Of a stretch of 53,318 bases of DNA, positions 23,537 to 35,405 are shown piece after piece. The stretch is from Deltaproteobacteria bacterium HGW-Deltaproteobacteria-14 (lineage in GTDB: Bacteria > Myxococcota_A > UBA9042 > PHBI01). Under the pieces are notes generated by a model. The model was not told the DNA's origin. It did not search any database and worked only from the letters and a program-made list of their open reading frames with translations. The DNA lies in NCBI GenBank assembly GCA_002841945.1, contig PHBI01000018.1:1-53318 (forward strand), in the 5' to 3' direction. The position numbers and the translations under genes were made by a program. How positions within the stretch are numbered: the stretch's first letter is position 1; each line of letters opens with the position of its first letter.

Positions 23537-25723
23537 ATGACCGAAGAGGGGATCTTGGAGGTGGTCGAGGCGCTGGGCGCGAACCCGCTCTTCGCCGGCC
23601 TGGACGTCTCGGCCCGCGCGCTCCTCGCCGACCACATGGAGCTCGTCAGCTTCCCCGCGGGGGCGCAGGTCATCCGCCAGGGGGACCGCGAGCGCGTGCT
23701 CTACCTGGTGGTCAGCGGCCGCGCCCGCGTCCGGACCGGCGCCGTGGACCTCGGCCCCGTCGAGCGCGGTGAGCACTTCGGCGAGCTGAGCCTGCTCGAC
23801 GGCCAGCCGCGCTCGGCGTCGGTGGTGGCGGAGACGCCGCTGCGCGTCGCGCGCCTCGATCTGGCGCGCTACGCCGCGCTGACTGGCCGGGACGCGGCGC
23901 TCGGGCTCGGGTTCGTGCAGGCGCTGCTCGGCGGGGTCGCCAACCGCCTGCGCGGGACGACCGACAACCTGCGGGCCATCATCGGATACGGGGCGGCTCC
24001 GCGGCGCACCCGGGTCACCGTGCGGACGGCGGGCGCGGCGCGCACGACGCGCACCGGGACGCGGCTTGCCGAGCTGCTGCCGACCGAGGTGAACGGCCAC
24101 CCGGTGGTGGCGGCGCTGGTGGACCGGCGGGCGCACTCGCTGTTCGCGGGGGCGGCGACGGACTCGAGCGTCGAGCCGCTCACGACCGAGCACTGGGAGG
24201 GCCGGCAGATCTACCGGACGAGCCTCGGGCTCCTGCTGCTCGAGGCCGCGCGCCGACTCGATCCCGGCCTGCGGCTGCAGCTCGATCACTCGGTGGGGTT
24301 CGCCCAGCGGGTGCACCTCGTGGGCACCAACGGGCACGATCTGACCGTCTTGGCGCCGCGCCTGCAGGCGAAGATGGAGCTCCTGGCCGAGCAGAACCTG
24401 CCGCTGCGCGAGGAGACGTGGCGGGTCGAGGAGGCGCGCGACCACTTCGCCGCGCTGGCCGCGACCGGCCCGCTGGCGCTGCTGCGCACCTGGCGCGACG
24501 CGATGGTGCCGCTCGCCAGCTACGGCGAGGTGCTGGCGCTCCAGATGGGGCCGCTCGTGCCGCACACCGGGATCCTGCGCGGGTTCCGGGTGGTGTGTGA
24601 CCAGGCCGACGGGCTCCTGCTGATCTACGGGCGCGCCGGGACGTCGCCGAACGACCCCGGCGGGGTCGACCATGTGCTGGCGGCCGGGGCGGCGGACCAC
24701 CCCGAGCGGCTCAGCGTGGACGCGCGGGACACGTCGCGGCGCAGCCGGGCGCTGACCGGCGAGCACCAGCGCTGGCTCGACGTGCTCGGCATCGGGAGCG
24801 TCGGCGAGCTGAACCTGCGCTGCGTCGACGGCGAGGTGAGCGAGATCATCCGGGTGGTGGAGGGCTACCACGAGAAGCGGATCTCGCGCATCGCGGACGC
24901 CATCCACGAGCGCGGCGGCGTCCGGGTGGTGACGGCCGCGGGGCCGTCGTCCTCGGGCAAGACGACGTTCATCAAGCGGCTCAAGGTGCAGCTCGAGGTC
25001 AACGGCATCATCCCGCACGAGATCTCGCTCGACGACTACTACGTCGACCGCGAGCTCACGCCGCGCGACGACCACGGCGACTACGACTACGAGGCCTTCG
25101 AGGCGCTGCGGGTGGATCTGCTCGGGCAGCACCTCACGGAGCTCCTGCGCGGCGAGCGCGTGCGCACCCCGAGCTACGACTTCAAGACCGGCGAGAGCCA
25201 CCCGGGCGAGGGCCACGAGGTGGCGCTCCGCGACGGAGACGTGCTGCTGCTCGAGGGGATCCACGCCCTGAACCCGAGGCTCCTGCCGGACGTGGCGCGC
25301 GAGCAGGTGTTCCGCATCTTCATCTGCCCGCTCGCCCAGCTGCCCTTCGACGACCTCTCCCGCGTCCACGCCTCGGACGTGCGGCTGCTGCGGCGCATCG
25401 TCCGCGACCGCTTCCGCCGCGGCGCCGACGCCGCGATGAACATCGCCCGCTGGCCCAAGGTCCGCCGCGGCGAGCGCCTCCACATCTTCCCCTTCCAGTC
25501 CGAGGCCGACGCGGTCTTCGACTCGTCGCTCATCTACGAGCCCTCGGTCCTCAAGGTCTACGCCGAGCGCTACCTGCTCGAGGTCCCCCACGACCACCCG
25601 AGCTACACGACGGCTTTTCGCCTGCTCGAGCTCCTCGACCGCTACGTGACCATCTACCCCGACCACGTCCCACCGACCTCGCTGCTGCGAGAGTTCATCG
25701 GCGGGAGCGGCTTCAGGTACTGA
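23537..25723 (+). CDS. Cyclic-nucleotide-binding / TGS-SAD / uridine kinase fusion protein
   Basis: The 728-residue protein has three parts. Residues about 5-150 are a cNMP-binding domain with phosphate-binding cassette HFGELSLLDGQPRSASV, including the Glu and Arg that contact cyclic nucleotide. About 170-420 resembles the TGS plus second additional (SAD-like) domains of threonyl-tRNA synthetase (EVNGHPVVAALVDRRAH, RTSLGLLLLEAARRL, LDHSVGF). About 455-728 is a P-loop uridine/nucleoside kinase: AAGPSSSGKTTF, SLDDYYVDRE, YDYEAFEAL, LLLEGIHALN. TGS-bearing nucleoside kinases are known in several phyla; the N-terminal cAMP/cGMP-type domain suggests ligand-controlled kinase activity. ATG 23537 follows AAGGAG. 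Confidence 0.87.
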   Translation: MTEEGILEVVEALGANPLFAGLDVSARALLADHMELVSFPAGAQVIRQGDRERVLYLVVSGRARVRTGAVDLGPVERGEHFGELSLLDGQPRSASVVAETPLRVARLDLARYAALTGRDAALGLGFVQALLGGVANRLRGTTDNLRAIIGYGAAPRRTRVTVRTAGAARTTRTGTRLAELLPTEVNGHPVVAALVDRRAHSLFAGAATDSSVEPLTTEHWEGRQIYRTSLGLLLLEAARRLDPGLRLQLDHSVGFAQRVHLVGTNGHDLTVLAPRLQAKMELLAEQNLPLREETWRVEEARDHFAALAATGPLALLRTWRDAMVPLASYGEVLALQMGPLVPHTGILRGFRVVCDQADGLLLIYGRAGTSPNDPGGVDHVLAAGAADHPERLSVDARDTSRRSRALTGEHQRWLDVLGIGSVGELNLRCVDGEVSEIIRVVEGYHEKRISRIADAIHERGGVRVVTAAGPSSSGKTTFIKRLKVQLEVNGIIPHEISLDDYYVDRELTPRDDHGDYDYEAFEALRVDLLGQHLTELLRGERVRTPSYDFKTGESHPGEGHEVALRDGDVLLLEGIHALNPRLLPDVAREQVFRIFICPLAQLPFDDLSRVHASDVRLLRRIVRDRFRRGADAAMNIARWPKVRRGERLHIFPFQSEADAVFDSSLIYEPSVLKVYAERYLLEVPHDHPSYTTAFRLLELLDRYVTIYPDHVPPTSLLREFIGGSGFRY

Positions 25724-25753
25724 CGCCAGCGAGAGCGGGGGAGCGGCGCGCCG

Positions 25754-28051
25754 TCAAATGAGGGTGAGCACGCTCGCCATCATCTTGCGGGTGACCCCGT
25801 CGGCGAACATCACCTTGGCCTTCGCCTTGTCGCCGTCGCCGGAGACCTCGAGCACGCGCCCCTCGCCGAACTTGGTGTGGAAGATGCGGCTGCCGCGCTG
25901 CAGCCCCTCGGACGCGTCCTGGCTCTCGTTCTCGTAGTCGGGGACCTCGTCGACGACCCAGGCGTCGACGTCGTCGGTGGGGCGCTGGGCCTGCCGCGCC
26001 CCACCGCCGCCCCAGCCGCCGCGCTGGCCGCCCCAGCCGCCTCCGCTCCCCCAGCCGCTCGAGCGCGACGGCAGCGAGTAGCCGCCGAGCTCCTGGTGCA
26101 GGAGGTTCTGCGGCAGCCCGTCGAGGAAGCGGCTCGGCACCGCCGACTTCGACTGCCCGAAGCGCCGCCGCGAGGCCGCGTGGGACAGGTGCAGCACGTG
26201 CCGCGCCCGGGTCATCGCCACGTAGGTCAGCCGCCGCTCCTCCTCGATCGCGCTCTCCGAGTCGGAGCTGTTGAAGTGCGGCATCAGCCCCTCCTCGAGC
26301 CCCGTGACGAACACCACGTCGAACTCGAGCCCCTTGGCGGTGTGCCCGGTCATCAGCGACACCGTCTGGTCCTCGAGGTTCGCGCCGTCGAGGTCGCTCA
26401 CCAGCGACACCTCGTCGAGGAACGCCCCGAGCGTCCCGTCCGCCGACCGCTCCACGAACTCGCCGATGGCCCCGAGGAGCTCCTTGACGTTGTCCGCCCG
26501 CCCCTGCGCCTCGATCGACCGGTCCGCCTCGAGCAGCGCCAGATAGCTCGTCTTCTCGAGCACCTCGAGCGCGGTCTCGAGCGCGCTGTGCGCCGCAGCG
26601 AAGGTCATCAGGTCGAGGACCAGCTCGACGAAGGGCGCGAGCTTGCTCGCCAGCCCGGCGGAGGGCTCCCGCGCCAGCGCGCACACCGCCTCCCACAGCG
26701 TCCCCCCGCGCGCGTCCGCTTCGGCCCGGCACTTGTCGACCGTCGTCTTGCCGATGCCCCGGGTCGGGCGGTTGATGATCCGCTCGAGCGAGATCGGGTC
26801 GGCCGGGTTCACCAGCACCTTGAGGTACGCCAGGATGTCCTTGACCTCGGCGCGGTCGTAGAAGCGCAGCCCCCCGATCACCCGATAGGGCAGCCCCCGC
26901 GCCCGCAGCACGTCCTCGAACGCCCGGCTCTGCGCGTTGGTGCGATAGAAGATCGCCACCTCCGACAGGCTGTAGTCCTGGCGCAGCGCCTCGATGCGGC
27001 GGCCGACGTACTCGGCCTCGTCGCGCTCGGTCTGCGCCGGGTAGACCCGCACCGCCTCCCCGCGCTCGCGCTCGGTCCACAGGGTCTTGCCGTGGCGGCT
27101 CTCGTTCTGCGCGATGAGCGCCCCGGACACGTCGAGGATCGTGCGCGTCGAGCGGTAGTTCTGCTCGAGCCGGATGACCCGCGCGTCGGGGTAGTCGCGG
27201 TCGAAGCCGAGGATGTTCTCGACCTGCGCCCCGCGCCAGCCGTAGATGCTCTGGTCGTCGTCGCCGACCACGCAGATGCGCCGCTCGTCGTTCAGGAACG
27301 CCTTCAGCAGCTTGTACTGCGCGCGGTTGGTGTCCTGGAACTCGTCCACCAGGACGTAGCGCCAGCGCGACTTGTACTCGAAGGCGACCGTCGGGTGCTC
27401 GGTCGCGAGCCGCCACGGCAGCCAGATGAGGTCCGAGAAGTCCACCGCGCCGGCCTTCTTCAGCTCCTCCTGGTACAGGGTGTAGACCCGGAGGTTGGTG
27501 CGGTCGGTGTGCGTCTCGAGCGGGATCTCGGCGTGCTCGGGCCCCCGGCACTCGCGCTTCTGCGCCTCGATCCACTGCCCGATGCCCTTGGGCGGGAGCG
27601 CCTTCGGGTCGAGCCCGAGCTTGTCGAGGCAGCGCCCGATCATGTTCGTGGCGTCGTCCTGGTCGTAGATGACGAAGCCGCGCGGCACCCCGATGAGGTC
27701 GCCGTGGCGTCGCAGGATGCGCACGCCGATCGAGTGGAAGGTCCCGAGCCACAGGTCCGCCGCGCGCGGCCCGAGGAGCTGCTCGCAGCGCGCGCGCATC
27801 TCGGCGGCGGCCTTGTTGGTGAAGGTCACCGCCAGGATCTGCCACGGCTCGAGCTTGTGCGCCGTCACCAAGAACGCGATCTTGCGGGTCAGCGCGCGCG
27901 TCTTGCCGCTGCCCGCGCCGGCCAGGATCAGCACCGGCCCGTCGCACGCGACCACCGCCTCACGCTGCGGCTCGTTCAGCGTCTCCAGCATGGCGCGCGC
28001 CTCGCGCCCGAGTGACGCGGTCTCGCCCAGGTCGAGGGAAAACTGCTTCAT
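25754..28051 (-). CDS. pcrA: ATP-dependent DNA helicase PcrA/UvrD
   Basis: The 765-residue superfamily 1 helicase starts at ATG 28051. Motifs in order are the Q-motif LNEPQREAV, Walker A LAGAGSGKTRAL, motif Ia VTFTNKAAAEM, motif II VLVDEFQDTN, motif III VVGDDDQSIYGWRGA, motif IV RLEQNYRSTRTI, motif V MTGHTAKGLEFD and motif VI LTYVAMTRA. A Gly/Trp-rich linker (about 640-685) leads to a Tudor-like C-terminal domain (FHTKFGEGRVLEV), the RNA-polymerase-binding module typical of PcrA/UvrD. It acts in nucleotide excision repair and removal of RecA filaments. GlmS starts the next gene upstream on the same strand. Confidence 0.93.
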   Translation of the reverse strand: MKQFSLDLGETASLGREARAMLETLNEPQREAVVACDGPVLILAGAGSGKTRALTRKIAFLVTAHKLEPWQILAVTFTNKAAAEMRARCEQLLGPRAADLWLGTFHSIGVRILRRHGDLIGVPRGFVIYDQDDATNMIGRCLDKLGLDPKALPPKGIGQWIEAQKRECRGPEHAEIPLETHTDRTNLRVYTLYQEELKKAGAVDFSDLIWLPWRLATEHPTVAFEYKSRWRYVLVDEFQDTNRAQYKLLKAFLNDERRICVVGDDDQSIYGWRGAQVENILGFDRDYPDARVIRLEQNYRSTRTILDVSGALIAQNESRHGKTLWTERERGEAVRVYPAQTERDEAEYVGRRIEALRQDYSLSEVAIFYRTNAQSRAFEDVLRARGLPYRVIGGLRFYDRAEVKDILAYLKVLVNPADPISLERIINRPTRGIGKTTVDKCRAEADARGGTLWEAVCALAREPSAGLASKLAPFVELVLDLMTFAAAHSALETALEVLEKTSYLALLEADRSIEAQGRADNVKELLGAIGEFVERSADGTLGAFLDEVSLVSDLDGANLEDQTVSLMTGHTAKGLEFDVVFVTGLEEGLMPHFNSSDSESAIEEERRLTYVAMTRARHVLHLSHAASRRRFGQSKSAVPSRFLDGLPQNLLHQELGGYSLPSRSSGWGSGGGWGGQRGGWGGGGARQAQRPTDDVDAWVVDEVPDYENESQDASEGLQRGSRIFHTKFGEGRVLEVSGDGDKAKAKVMFADGVTRKMMASVLTLI

Positions 28052-28062
28052 CCCGCGGACCC

Positions 28063-29900
<1,838 letters not shown>

Positions 29901-29901
<1 letters not shown>

Positions 29902-31349
29902 CAGCCCTTCTCCTCGTCGCTCGCGGCCGCCGCGGCCTTCGCCCGGCGCTTCGCCGCTTCCTTGGGCTTGCGGTAACGATCGTAGTAGCCCGCGATCTCC
30001 CGCTGCGGTGTGCGCGACACCGCGAGCGCCCCCGGGGCGACGTCGCGGGTCACGGTCGTCCCGGCGCCGACCACCGCGTTCGCGCCCACCCGCACCGGCG
30101 CCACGAGCTGGCTGTCGCTGCCGATGAAGACGCCCTCCTCGATCACGGTGCGGTGCTTGTCGAAGCCGTCGTAGTTGCAGGTGATGGTGCCGGCGCCGAT
30201 GTTCGCGCCGGCGCCGATCTCGCAGTCGCCGAGGTAGCTCAGGTGGCTCGCCTTCGCGCCGGCGGCGAGGACGGCCTTCTTGGTCTCGACGAAGTTGCCG
30301 ATCTTCACGTCGCGCCCGAGGACCGTCCCGGGGCGCAGGTGCGCGAACGGCCCGACGGCGGCGCCGGGGCCGATGGTGGCGCCCTCGGCGACGACGTAGG
30401 GCTTGACGTGGGCGCCGTCCGCGACGCCGGTGTCGACCAGCACCGCCCCGGCGTCGACGCGGCAGCCGCGCCCGATCGCCGTCCGCCCCTTGAGCTGCAC
30501 CCCGGGACCCAGGACGGTGTCCTCGCCGATGACCACGCCCGCCTCGACCCGGATCGAGGCCGCGTCCTCGAGGGTCACCCCGGCGTCCATCAGCGCGTCG
30601 AGCCGGCGCGCGAGCAGCTCGCGCTCGATGGCGGCGAGCTGGGCGCGGGTGTTGATGCCGGCGACGCGGAAGGGGTCGTGCAGGGTGAAGCCCGCCACCC
30701 GCCCGCCGCGGCCGGCGACGTGGGCGACGACGTCGGTCAGGTAGAGCTCGCCCTGGGCGTTGTCCGCCCGGAGGTGCGCGAGCGCGTCCGCGAGGGTCGC
30801 GCGATCGCACAGGTAGAGCCCGGCGTTGACCTCGTGGATGGCCCGCTCGGTGGGGGTCGCGTCCTTGTGCTCGACGATGCGCGCGACCGCGCCGGCGGCG
30901 TCCCGCACGATGCGGCCGTAGCCGGTGGGGTCCGCGGCCTCGAAGCTCGTGACCACCAGCGGGGCGTGGCGCTCGTCGCGCACGGCGCCGAGGCGACGCA
31001 GGGTGTCGGCGTCCAGCGCCGGGGTGTCGCCGGACAGGATGGCGACGACCTCCGCCCCTGCGGCGGCGTCCATGGCGCACTGCACAGCGTGCCCGGTTCC
31101 GCGCTGCTCTGCTTGGGTGGCGAACGATACAGGCGCATCGGGGAAATCATGCTGCAATGCGGTAGCGACCGCCTCCCCCTGGTGGCCGACGACGACGACG
31201 ACCTGATCGAAGCCCGCGTCGAGGGCGGCGCCGACGATCCACGAGACCATCGGCCGGCCGAGGACCTCGTGGAGGACCTTGGCGCGCGCTGAGCGCATGC
31301 GCGTCCCCTTGCCGGCGGCGAGGACGATGGCGGCGGTGCGAGGCGGCAT
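29901..31349 (-). CDS. glmU: Bifunctional UDP-GlcNAc pyrophosphorylase/GlcN-1-P acetyltransferase GlmU
   Basis: The 482-residue protein has an N-terminal nucleotidyltransferase domain with VLAAGKGTRMRS, AEQRGTGHAVQCAM, LSGDTPALD and NAGLYLCD. A C-terminal left-handed beta-helix of hexapeptide repeats follows, with the acetyltransferase segment IGAGANIGAGTITCNYDGF and VGAGTTVTRDV. It ends in a Lys/Ala/Glu-rich tail. AGGAGCT lies before ATG 31349. It converts GlcN-1-P to UDP-GlcNAc. It is coupled to glmS. A stretch near 31085-31165 uses rarer codons than the rest of the gene without changing the conserved protein motifs. Confidence 0.96.
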
Positions 31350-31471
31350 CTGAGCTCCTGTGGCGCGGCCCTACCGACCGGCCGCGTGCCGGGTAATCTA
31401 GGGCGCCGGGGCGATCCGGTCCAGCCAATCCCCCGGTGCGTGAACCCGTCAACGCTGCTACGCTCCGCGGC

Positions 31472-34400
31472 ATGACCACGCCCACCGAGCAGCCCTCCGT
31501 CCTCGCGTCGTGGCTGGCGGTCCTCGACGCCGGCGACGTCGCGGTTCCCGCGGACGAGCGCACCATGGTGCGCCACGCCCTCGATCGCCTCGCGAGCGAG
31601 GCTGGCCCCGCCGCCGCGCGCGCGGTCCCCGAGCACGTCGTCCGCGTCTTGGCGGCCTCCACCTTCCTGCGCCGCTTTCTCCAGCGCCACCCCGAGGCGG
31701 TGGTCGAGCTCGGCGAGCTCCCCGCCGTCCGCGACCGCGCCGGCTGGCTCACCTGGCTGGCGCCCCAGCTCAGCGCGGTCGAGGACGACGCCGCCCTCGG
31801 TCGCGCCCTGCGGATCGCGCGCCACCGGGCCATGCTCCAGCTCACGGCCCGCGAACTCATCAGCGGCGACCCCCTCGCCACCGGCGCCGATCTCGCCGCC
31901 TTCGCCGCCGCCATCCTCGAGGTGACCCTCGACGCCGTCGCCCGCTCGCTCCGCCCGACCTACGGCGTCCCGCGGACCGCCTCCGGCGAGGTCTGCACGC
32001 CGGTCGTCATCGGGATGGGCAAGCTCGGCGGCGCCGAGCTCAACTACTCGTCGGACATCGACGTCATCTTCGCCTACGCGACCGACGCCGGCGAGACCGA
32101 CGGCGCCGGCGGGCTCGGTCGCCGGGTCGATCTCCACACCTACTTCTCGCGGCTGTTCGCCCAGGTCGCCCAGGCGCTGTCGCAGCAGACCGACGAGGGC
32201 TTCGTCTTCCGCGTCGACCTCGATCTCCGCCCGGAGGGCCGCACCGGCCCCATCTGCAACAGCCTCGAGGGGCTCGAGCGCTACTACGAGAGCTTCGGGC
32301 ACGCCTGGGAGCGCCTCGCGTGGATCAAGGCCCGGCCGGTCGCCGGCGATCTCGCCCTCGGCGAGCGGATCATCGCGGCGCTGGCGCCCTTCGTGTTCCG
32401 CAAGCACCTCGACTACGCCTTCGCCGACGAGGTCGCCGCCATGAAGGGGCGCATCGACGCCCTCGGGGCGCGCCTCGGCCGCCAGGACGGCTTCAACGTG
32501 AAGCTCGGCCGCGGCGGCATCCGCGAGGTGGAGTTCGCCGTCCAGACGCTCCAGCTCACCTGGGGCGGCAAGCTCCCCGAGCTCCGCGCCACCGACACCC
32601 GCACGGCGCTGGCCCGGCTGGCCCTCGCCGGCCTCATCGAGTCCGCCGAGGCCGACGCCCTGCTCGGCGCCTACCGCCTCCTGCGGCGGGTCGAGCACGC
32701 GCTGCAGCTCGCCGACGACCGCCAGACCCACCTCCTCCCCGGCGACCCTGGCAGCCGCAAGCGCGTGGCCGCGCTCGCGGGGTTCGAGCTCGACGACGGC
32801 GGCCTCGCCGCCTTCGAGCAGGCCCTCGCCCAGCACCGCCGCCAGGTCCGCGCCGCCTTCGAGGCGGTGGTCGCCGGCGCCGCCCCGGAGCACGCCACGC
32901 CGGCGTGGACGCAGGCCTTCGCGGTGGCCATCGACCCCGACGTCGCCGACCCCGCCCGCGAGGACGCCCTGCGCGAGCTGGGCTTCCTCCAGGCGCCGCT
33001 CTCCCGCCGCCGGCTCGACGCCCTCGTGCGCCGCCCCGACAGCCCGTTCCACCCGCGGGCCATCGCCCGCGGCGGGGCGCTGGCCCGCAAGATCGTCCAG
33101 GCCGTCGCCGCGACCGCCGACCCCGACGCCGCCTTCGGGCACATGGAGACGCTGCTGCGGACGCTGCGCCATCGCAAGGCGGCCCTCGACCAGCTCGAGC
33201 AGGACCCGCGGCGTCTGCGCACCCTCACGGCGCTGTTCGGGACGAGCCACTTCCTCTCGCGCCTGCTGGTCCGCTCCCCGGGGCTGCTCGACCGCCTCGT
33301 CTTCGACGGCAGCGAGCCCGCGGTCCGCACCGCCGCCGAGATGGCCGCGGCGTTGACCGCCGAGCCCCGGGTGGACGGGGACTGGGAGGACGTCCTCGGT
33401 GCCGTCCGGCGTTTCCACCAGGCCGAGATCCTGCGCATCGGCTTCTTCGACCTCGCCGGGCTCATCGACACCGCCTCCGTCGGCCGCCAGCTCTCGGATC
33501 TCGCCGACGTCATCCTCGCCAAGGTGCTCGCCGCCGCCGCCGAGACCCTCGACGAGCCCGACGCCGCGGCCGGGATCGGCGTCATCGCGATGGGCAAGCT
33601 CGCCGGCCGTGAGCTCGGCTACTCGAGCGACCTCGACCTCGTCTTCGTCCACGCGCCCGCCGCCGATTCGGTGGCGGTCACCCGCCTCGCGCGCCGCTGC
33701 ATCACCGGGCTCGTCTGCGCCACCCCCGAGGGCACGCTCTACGAGATCGACACCCGCCTCCGCCCGAGCGGCACCCAGGGCCCGCTGTGCGTCACCGCCG
33801 AGCGCCTCCTCGGCTATCACCGGGGGCTCGAGGCCGCCGTGTGGGAGAAGCAGGCGGTGCTGCGGAGCCGCGCGGTCCTCGGCGGACCCCCGGTCGAGGC
33901 CCTCGTCGCGACCCTGCGCAGCGACGCCATGGGCGCCCTCGCTGGCGACCCCGCCGCCGCCGGCGCCGTCGACGCCATGCGCCGGCGCCTGCTCGCGGTC
34001 GCCGGCCCCTTCGACCTCAAGCTCGGCCTCGGGGGCCTCATCGAGGTCGAGTTCCTGGTGCAATACCTCCAGCTGACCCTCGACGGCGACGCCCTAGACC
34101 TCGCCCGCAGCGGCCACGCCGCCGGCAGCCGCAACGCCGCCGAGGCGCTCCGCGGGCTCGGCGAGCTGGGCCGCCTCGACGCCGCCCGCGCCGCGGCGTG
34201 CGGTGAGGCCTACGCCTTCGTCCGCCAGCTCGAGAACCGCATGCGCCTCGTCCAGGATCGCCCTGGCGCCGTCCAGGCCCTGCTCGCCGCCGACGCCCCA
34301 GCGGACGGCGCCGCCCACGCCGCTTCCGACGTTGCGCACTTGCGCCTCGCCCGCCGGATGGGCTACGGGGAGGGTCCCGGTGCGCGGGCGGAGGACACGC

Positions 34401-34480
34401 TCCAGGCGGATCTGCGCCGCCACCGCGCGACGATCGCCGACTGCTACTCCCAGACGCTTCGGAGCACCCGGAATGATTGA
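31472..34480 (+). CDS. glnE: Glutamine synthetase adenylyltransferase/deadenylylase GlnE
   Basis: The protein of about 1002 residues has two nucleotidyltransferase domains. The first contains GMGKLGGAELNYSSDIDV (adenylyl-removing) and the second AMGKLAGRELGYSSDLDL (adenylylating), each followed by helical GlnD-PII-type domains with LGRGGIREVEF and LGLGGLIEVEF. It adds or removes AMP on glutamine synthetase in answer to PII state. An in-frame ATG at 31436 would add 12 residues; 31472 is preferred, although neither has a strong ribosome site. The C-terminus overlaps the ilvE start by eight bases, so the two are coupled. Confidence 0.95.
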   Translation: MTTPTEQPSVLASWLAVLDAGDVAVPADERTMVRHALDRLASEAGPAAARAVPEHVVRVLAASTFLRRFLQRHPEAVVELGELPAVRDRAGWLTWLAPQLSAVEDDAALGRALRIARHRAMLQLTARELISGDPLATGADLAAFAAAILEVTLDAVARSLRPTYGVPRTASGEVCTPVVIGMGKLGGAELNYSSDIDVIFAYATDAGETDGAGGLGRRVDLHTYFSRLFAQVAQALSQQTDEGFVFRVDLDLRPEGRTGPICNSLEGLERYYESFGHAWERLAWIKARPVAGDLALGERIIAALAPFVFRKHLDYAFADEVAAMKGRIDALGARLGRQDGFNVKLGRGGIREVEFAVQTLQLTWGGKLPELRATDTRTALARLALAGLIESAEADALLGAYRLLRRVEHALQLADDRQTHLLPGDPGSRKRVAALAGFELDDGGLAAFEQALAQHRRQVRAAFEAVVAGAAPEHATPAWTQAFAVAIDPDVADPAREDALRELGFLQAPLSRRRLDALVRRPDSPFHPRAIARGGALARKIVQAVAATADPDAAFGHMETLLRTLRHRKAALDQLEQDPRRLRTLTALFGTSHFLSRLLVRSPGLLDRLVFDGSEPAVRTAAEMAAALTAEPRVDGDWEDVLGAVRRFHQAEILRIGFFDLAGLIDTASVGRQLSDLADVILAKVLAAAAETLDEPDAAAGIGVIAMGKLAGRELGYSSDLDLVFVHAPAADSVAVTRLARRCITGLVCATPEGTLYEIDTRLRPSGTQGPLCVTAERLLGYHRGLEAAVWEKQAVLRSRAVLGGPPVEALVATLRSDAMGALAGDPAAAGAVDAMRRRLLAVAGPFDLKLGLGGLIEVEFLVQYLQLTLDGDALDLARSGHAAGSRNAAEALRGLGELGRLDAARAAACGEAYAFVRQLENRMRLVQDRPGAVQALLAADAPADGAAHAASDVAHLRLARRMGYGEGPGARAEDTLQADLRRHRATIADCYSQTLRSTRND

Positions 34481-35405
34481 TAAGGCCCCCTGGATCTGGT
34501 TCGACGGCAAGCTCGTCCCCTGGGACGAGGCCAACGTTCACGTGCTGACCCACACGCTGCACTACGGGCTCGGCGTGTTCGAGGGCATCCGGGCCTACGT
34601 GCGGGCGGACGGGCGCAGCGCCGTCTTCCGCCTCGACGAGCACCTCGAGCGGCTCGTCAAGGGCGCGGCGATGATGACCATCCCCCTCGAGTACGACGTC
34701 GCGACGCTGAAGGCGGCGACCGTGGAGACCCTCGAGGCGTGCAAGCTGCGCGAGTGCTACATCCGGCCGCTGGTGTTCGTCGGCGCCGGCGCCATGGGCG
34801 TCGCCGCGATGAAGAACCCGACCAGCACCGCCATCGCGGTCTGGCCGTGGGGCGCCTACCTCGGCGACGCCGGCCTCAGCCACGGGGTCCGCATCAAGAC
34901 CTCGACCTTCGCGCGCCCCCACGTCAACAGCCAACTCCACAAGGGCAAGGTCTGCGGCCACTACGTGAACTCGATCCTCGCCAAGCGCGAGGCGCTCATG
35001 GACGGCTACGACGAGGCGCTGCTCCTCGACACCGCCGGCTACGTCTCCGAGGCGAGCGGTGAGAACATCTTCGCGGTCCTCGGCGGCGTGCTCTACACGG
35101 TGCCCTTCAGCGGCCCGATCCTCGGCGGCATCACCCGCGACACCCTCATCACCTTGGCCCGCGAGCGCGGCCTCGAGGTGCGCGAGCAGGTGCTGACCCG
35201 CGACAGCCTGTACCTCGCGGACGAGGTCTTCATGTGCGGCACGGCCGCCGAGGTGACCCCGGTGCGCGAGATCGACCGCCGCACCATCGGCAGCGGCACC
35301 CGCGGCCCGGTCACCGAGGCCCTCCAGAGCGCCTACTTCGACGTCGTCAAGGGCGCCGACACGGCGCACGAGCGCTGGCTCACCTACTTCGACGTCGAGG
35401 CTTGA
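34473..35405 (+). CDS. ilvE: Branched-chain amino acid aminotransferase IlvE
   Basis: The 310-residue fold-type IV PLP enzyme has HTLHYGLGVFEGIRAY, RLDEHLERL, YIRPLVFVGAG, VNSQLHKGKVCGHYVNSILA with the region holding the Schiff-base Lys, and GYVSEASGENIF. It interconverts leucine, isoleucine and valine with their 2-oxo acids. It starts inside glnE (ATG 34473, stop of glnE at 34480), which ties amino-nitrogen distribution to glutamine synthetase control. The stop overlaps the TTG start of the next gene (TTGA). Confidence 0.95.
   Translation: MIDKAPWIWFDGKLVPWDEANVHVLTHTLHYGLGVFEGIRAYVRADGRSAVFRLDEHLERLVKGAAMMTIPLEYDVATLKAATVETLEACKLRECYIRPLVFVGAGAMGVAAMKNPTSTAIAVWPWGAYLGDAGLSHGVRIKTSTFARPHVNSQLHKGKVCGHYVNSILAKREALMDGYDEALLLDTAGYVSEASGENIFAVLGGVLYTVPFSGPILGGITRDTLITLARERGLEVREQVLTRDSLYLADEVFMCGTAAEVTPVREIDRRTIGSGTRGPVTEALQSAYFDVVKGADTAHERWLTYFDVEA

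Noticed and set aside
29902..31080. Apparent N-terminal extension of GlmS
   Set aside because: GlmS must begin MCGIVGY so that Cys becomes the N-terminal nucleophile; the extension is glmU read in another frame.
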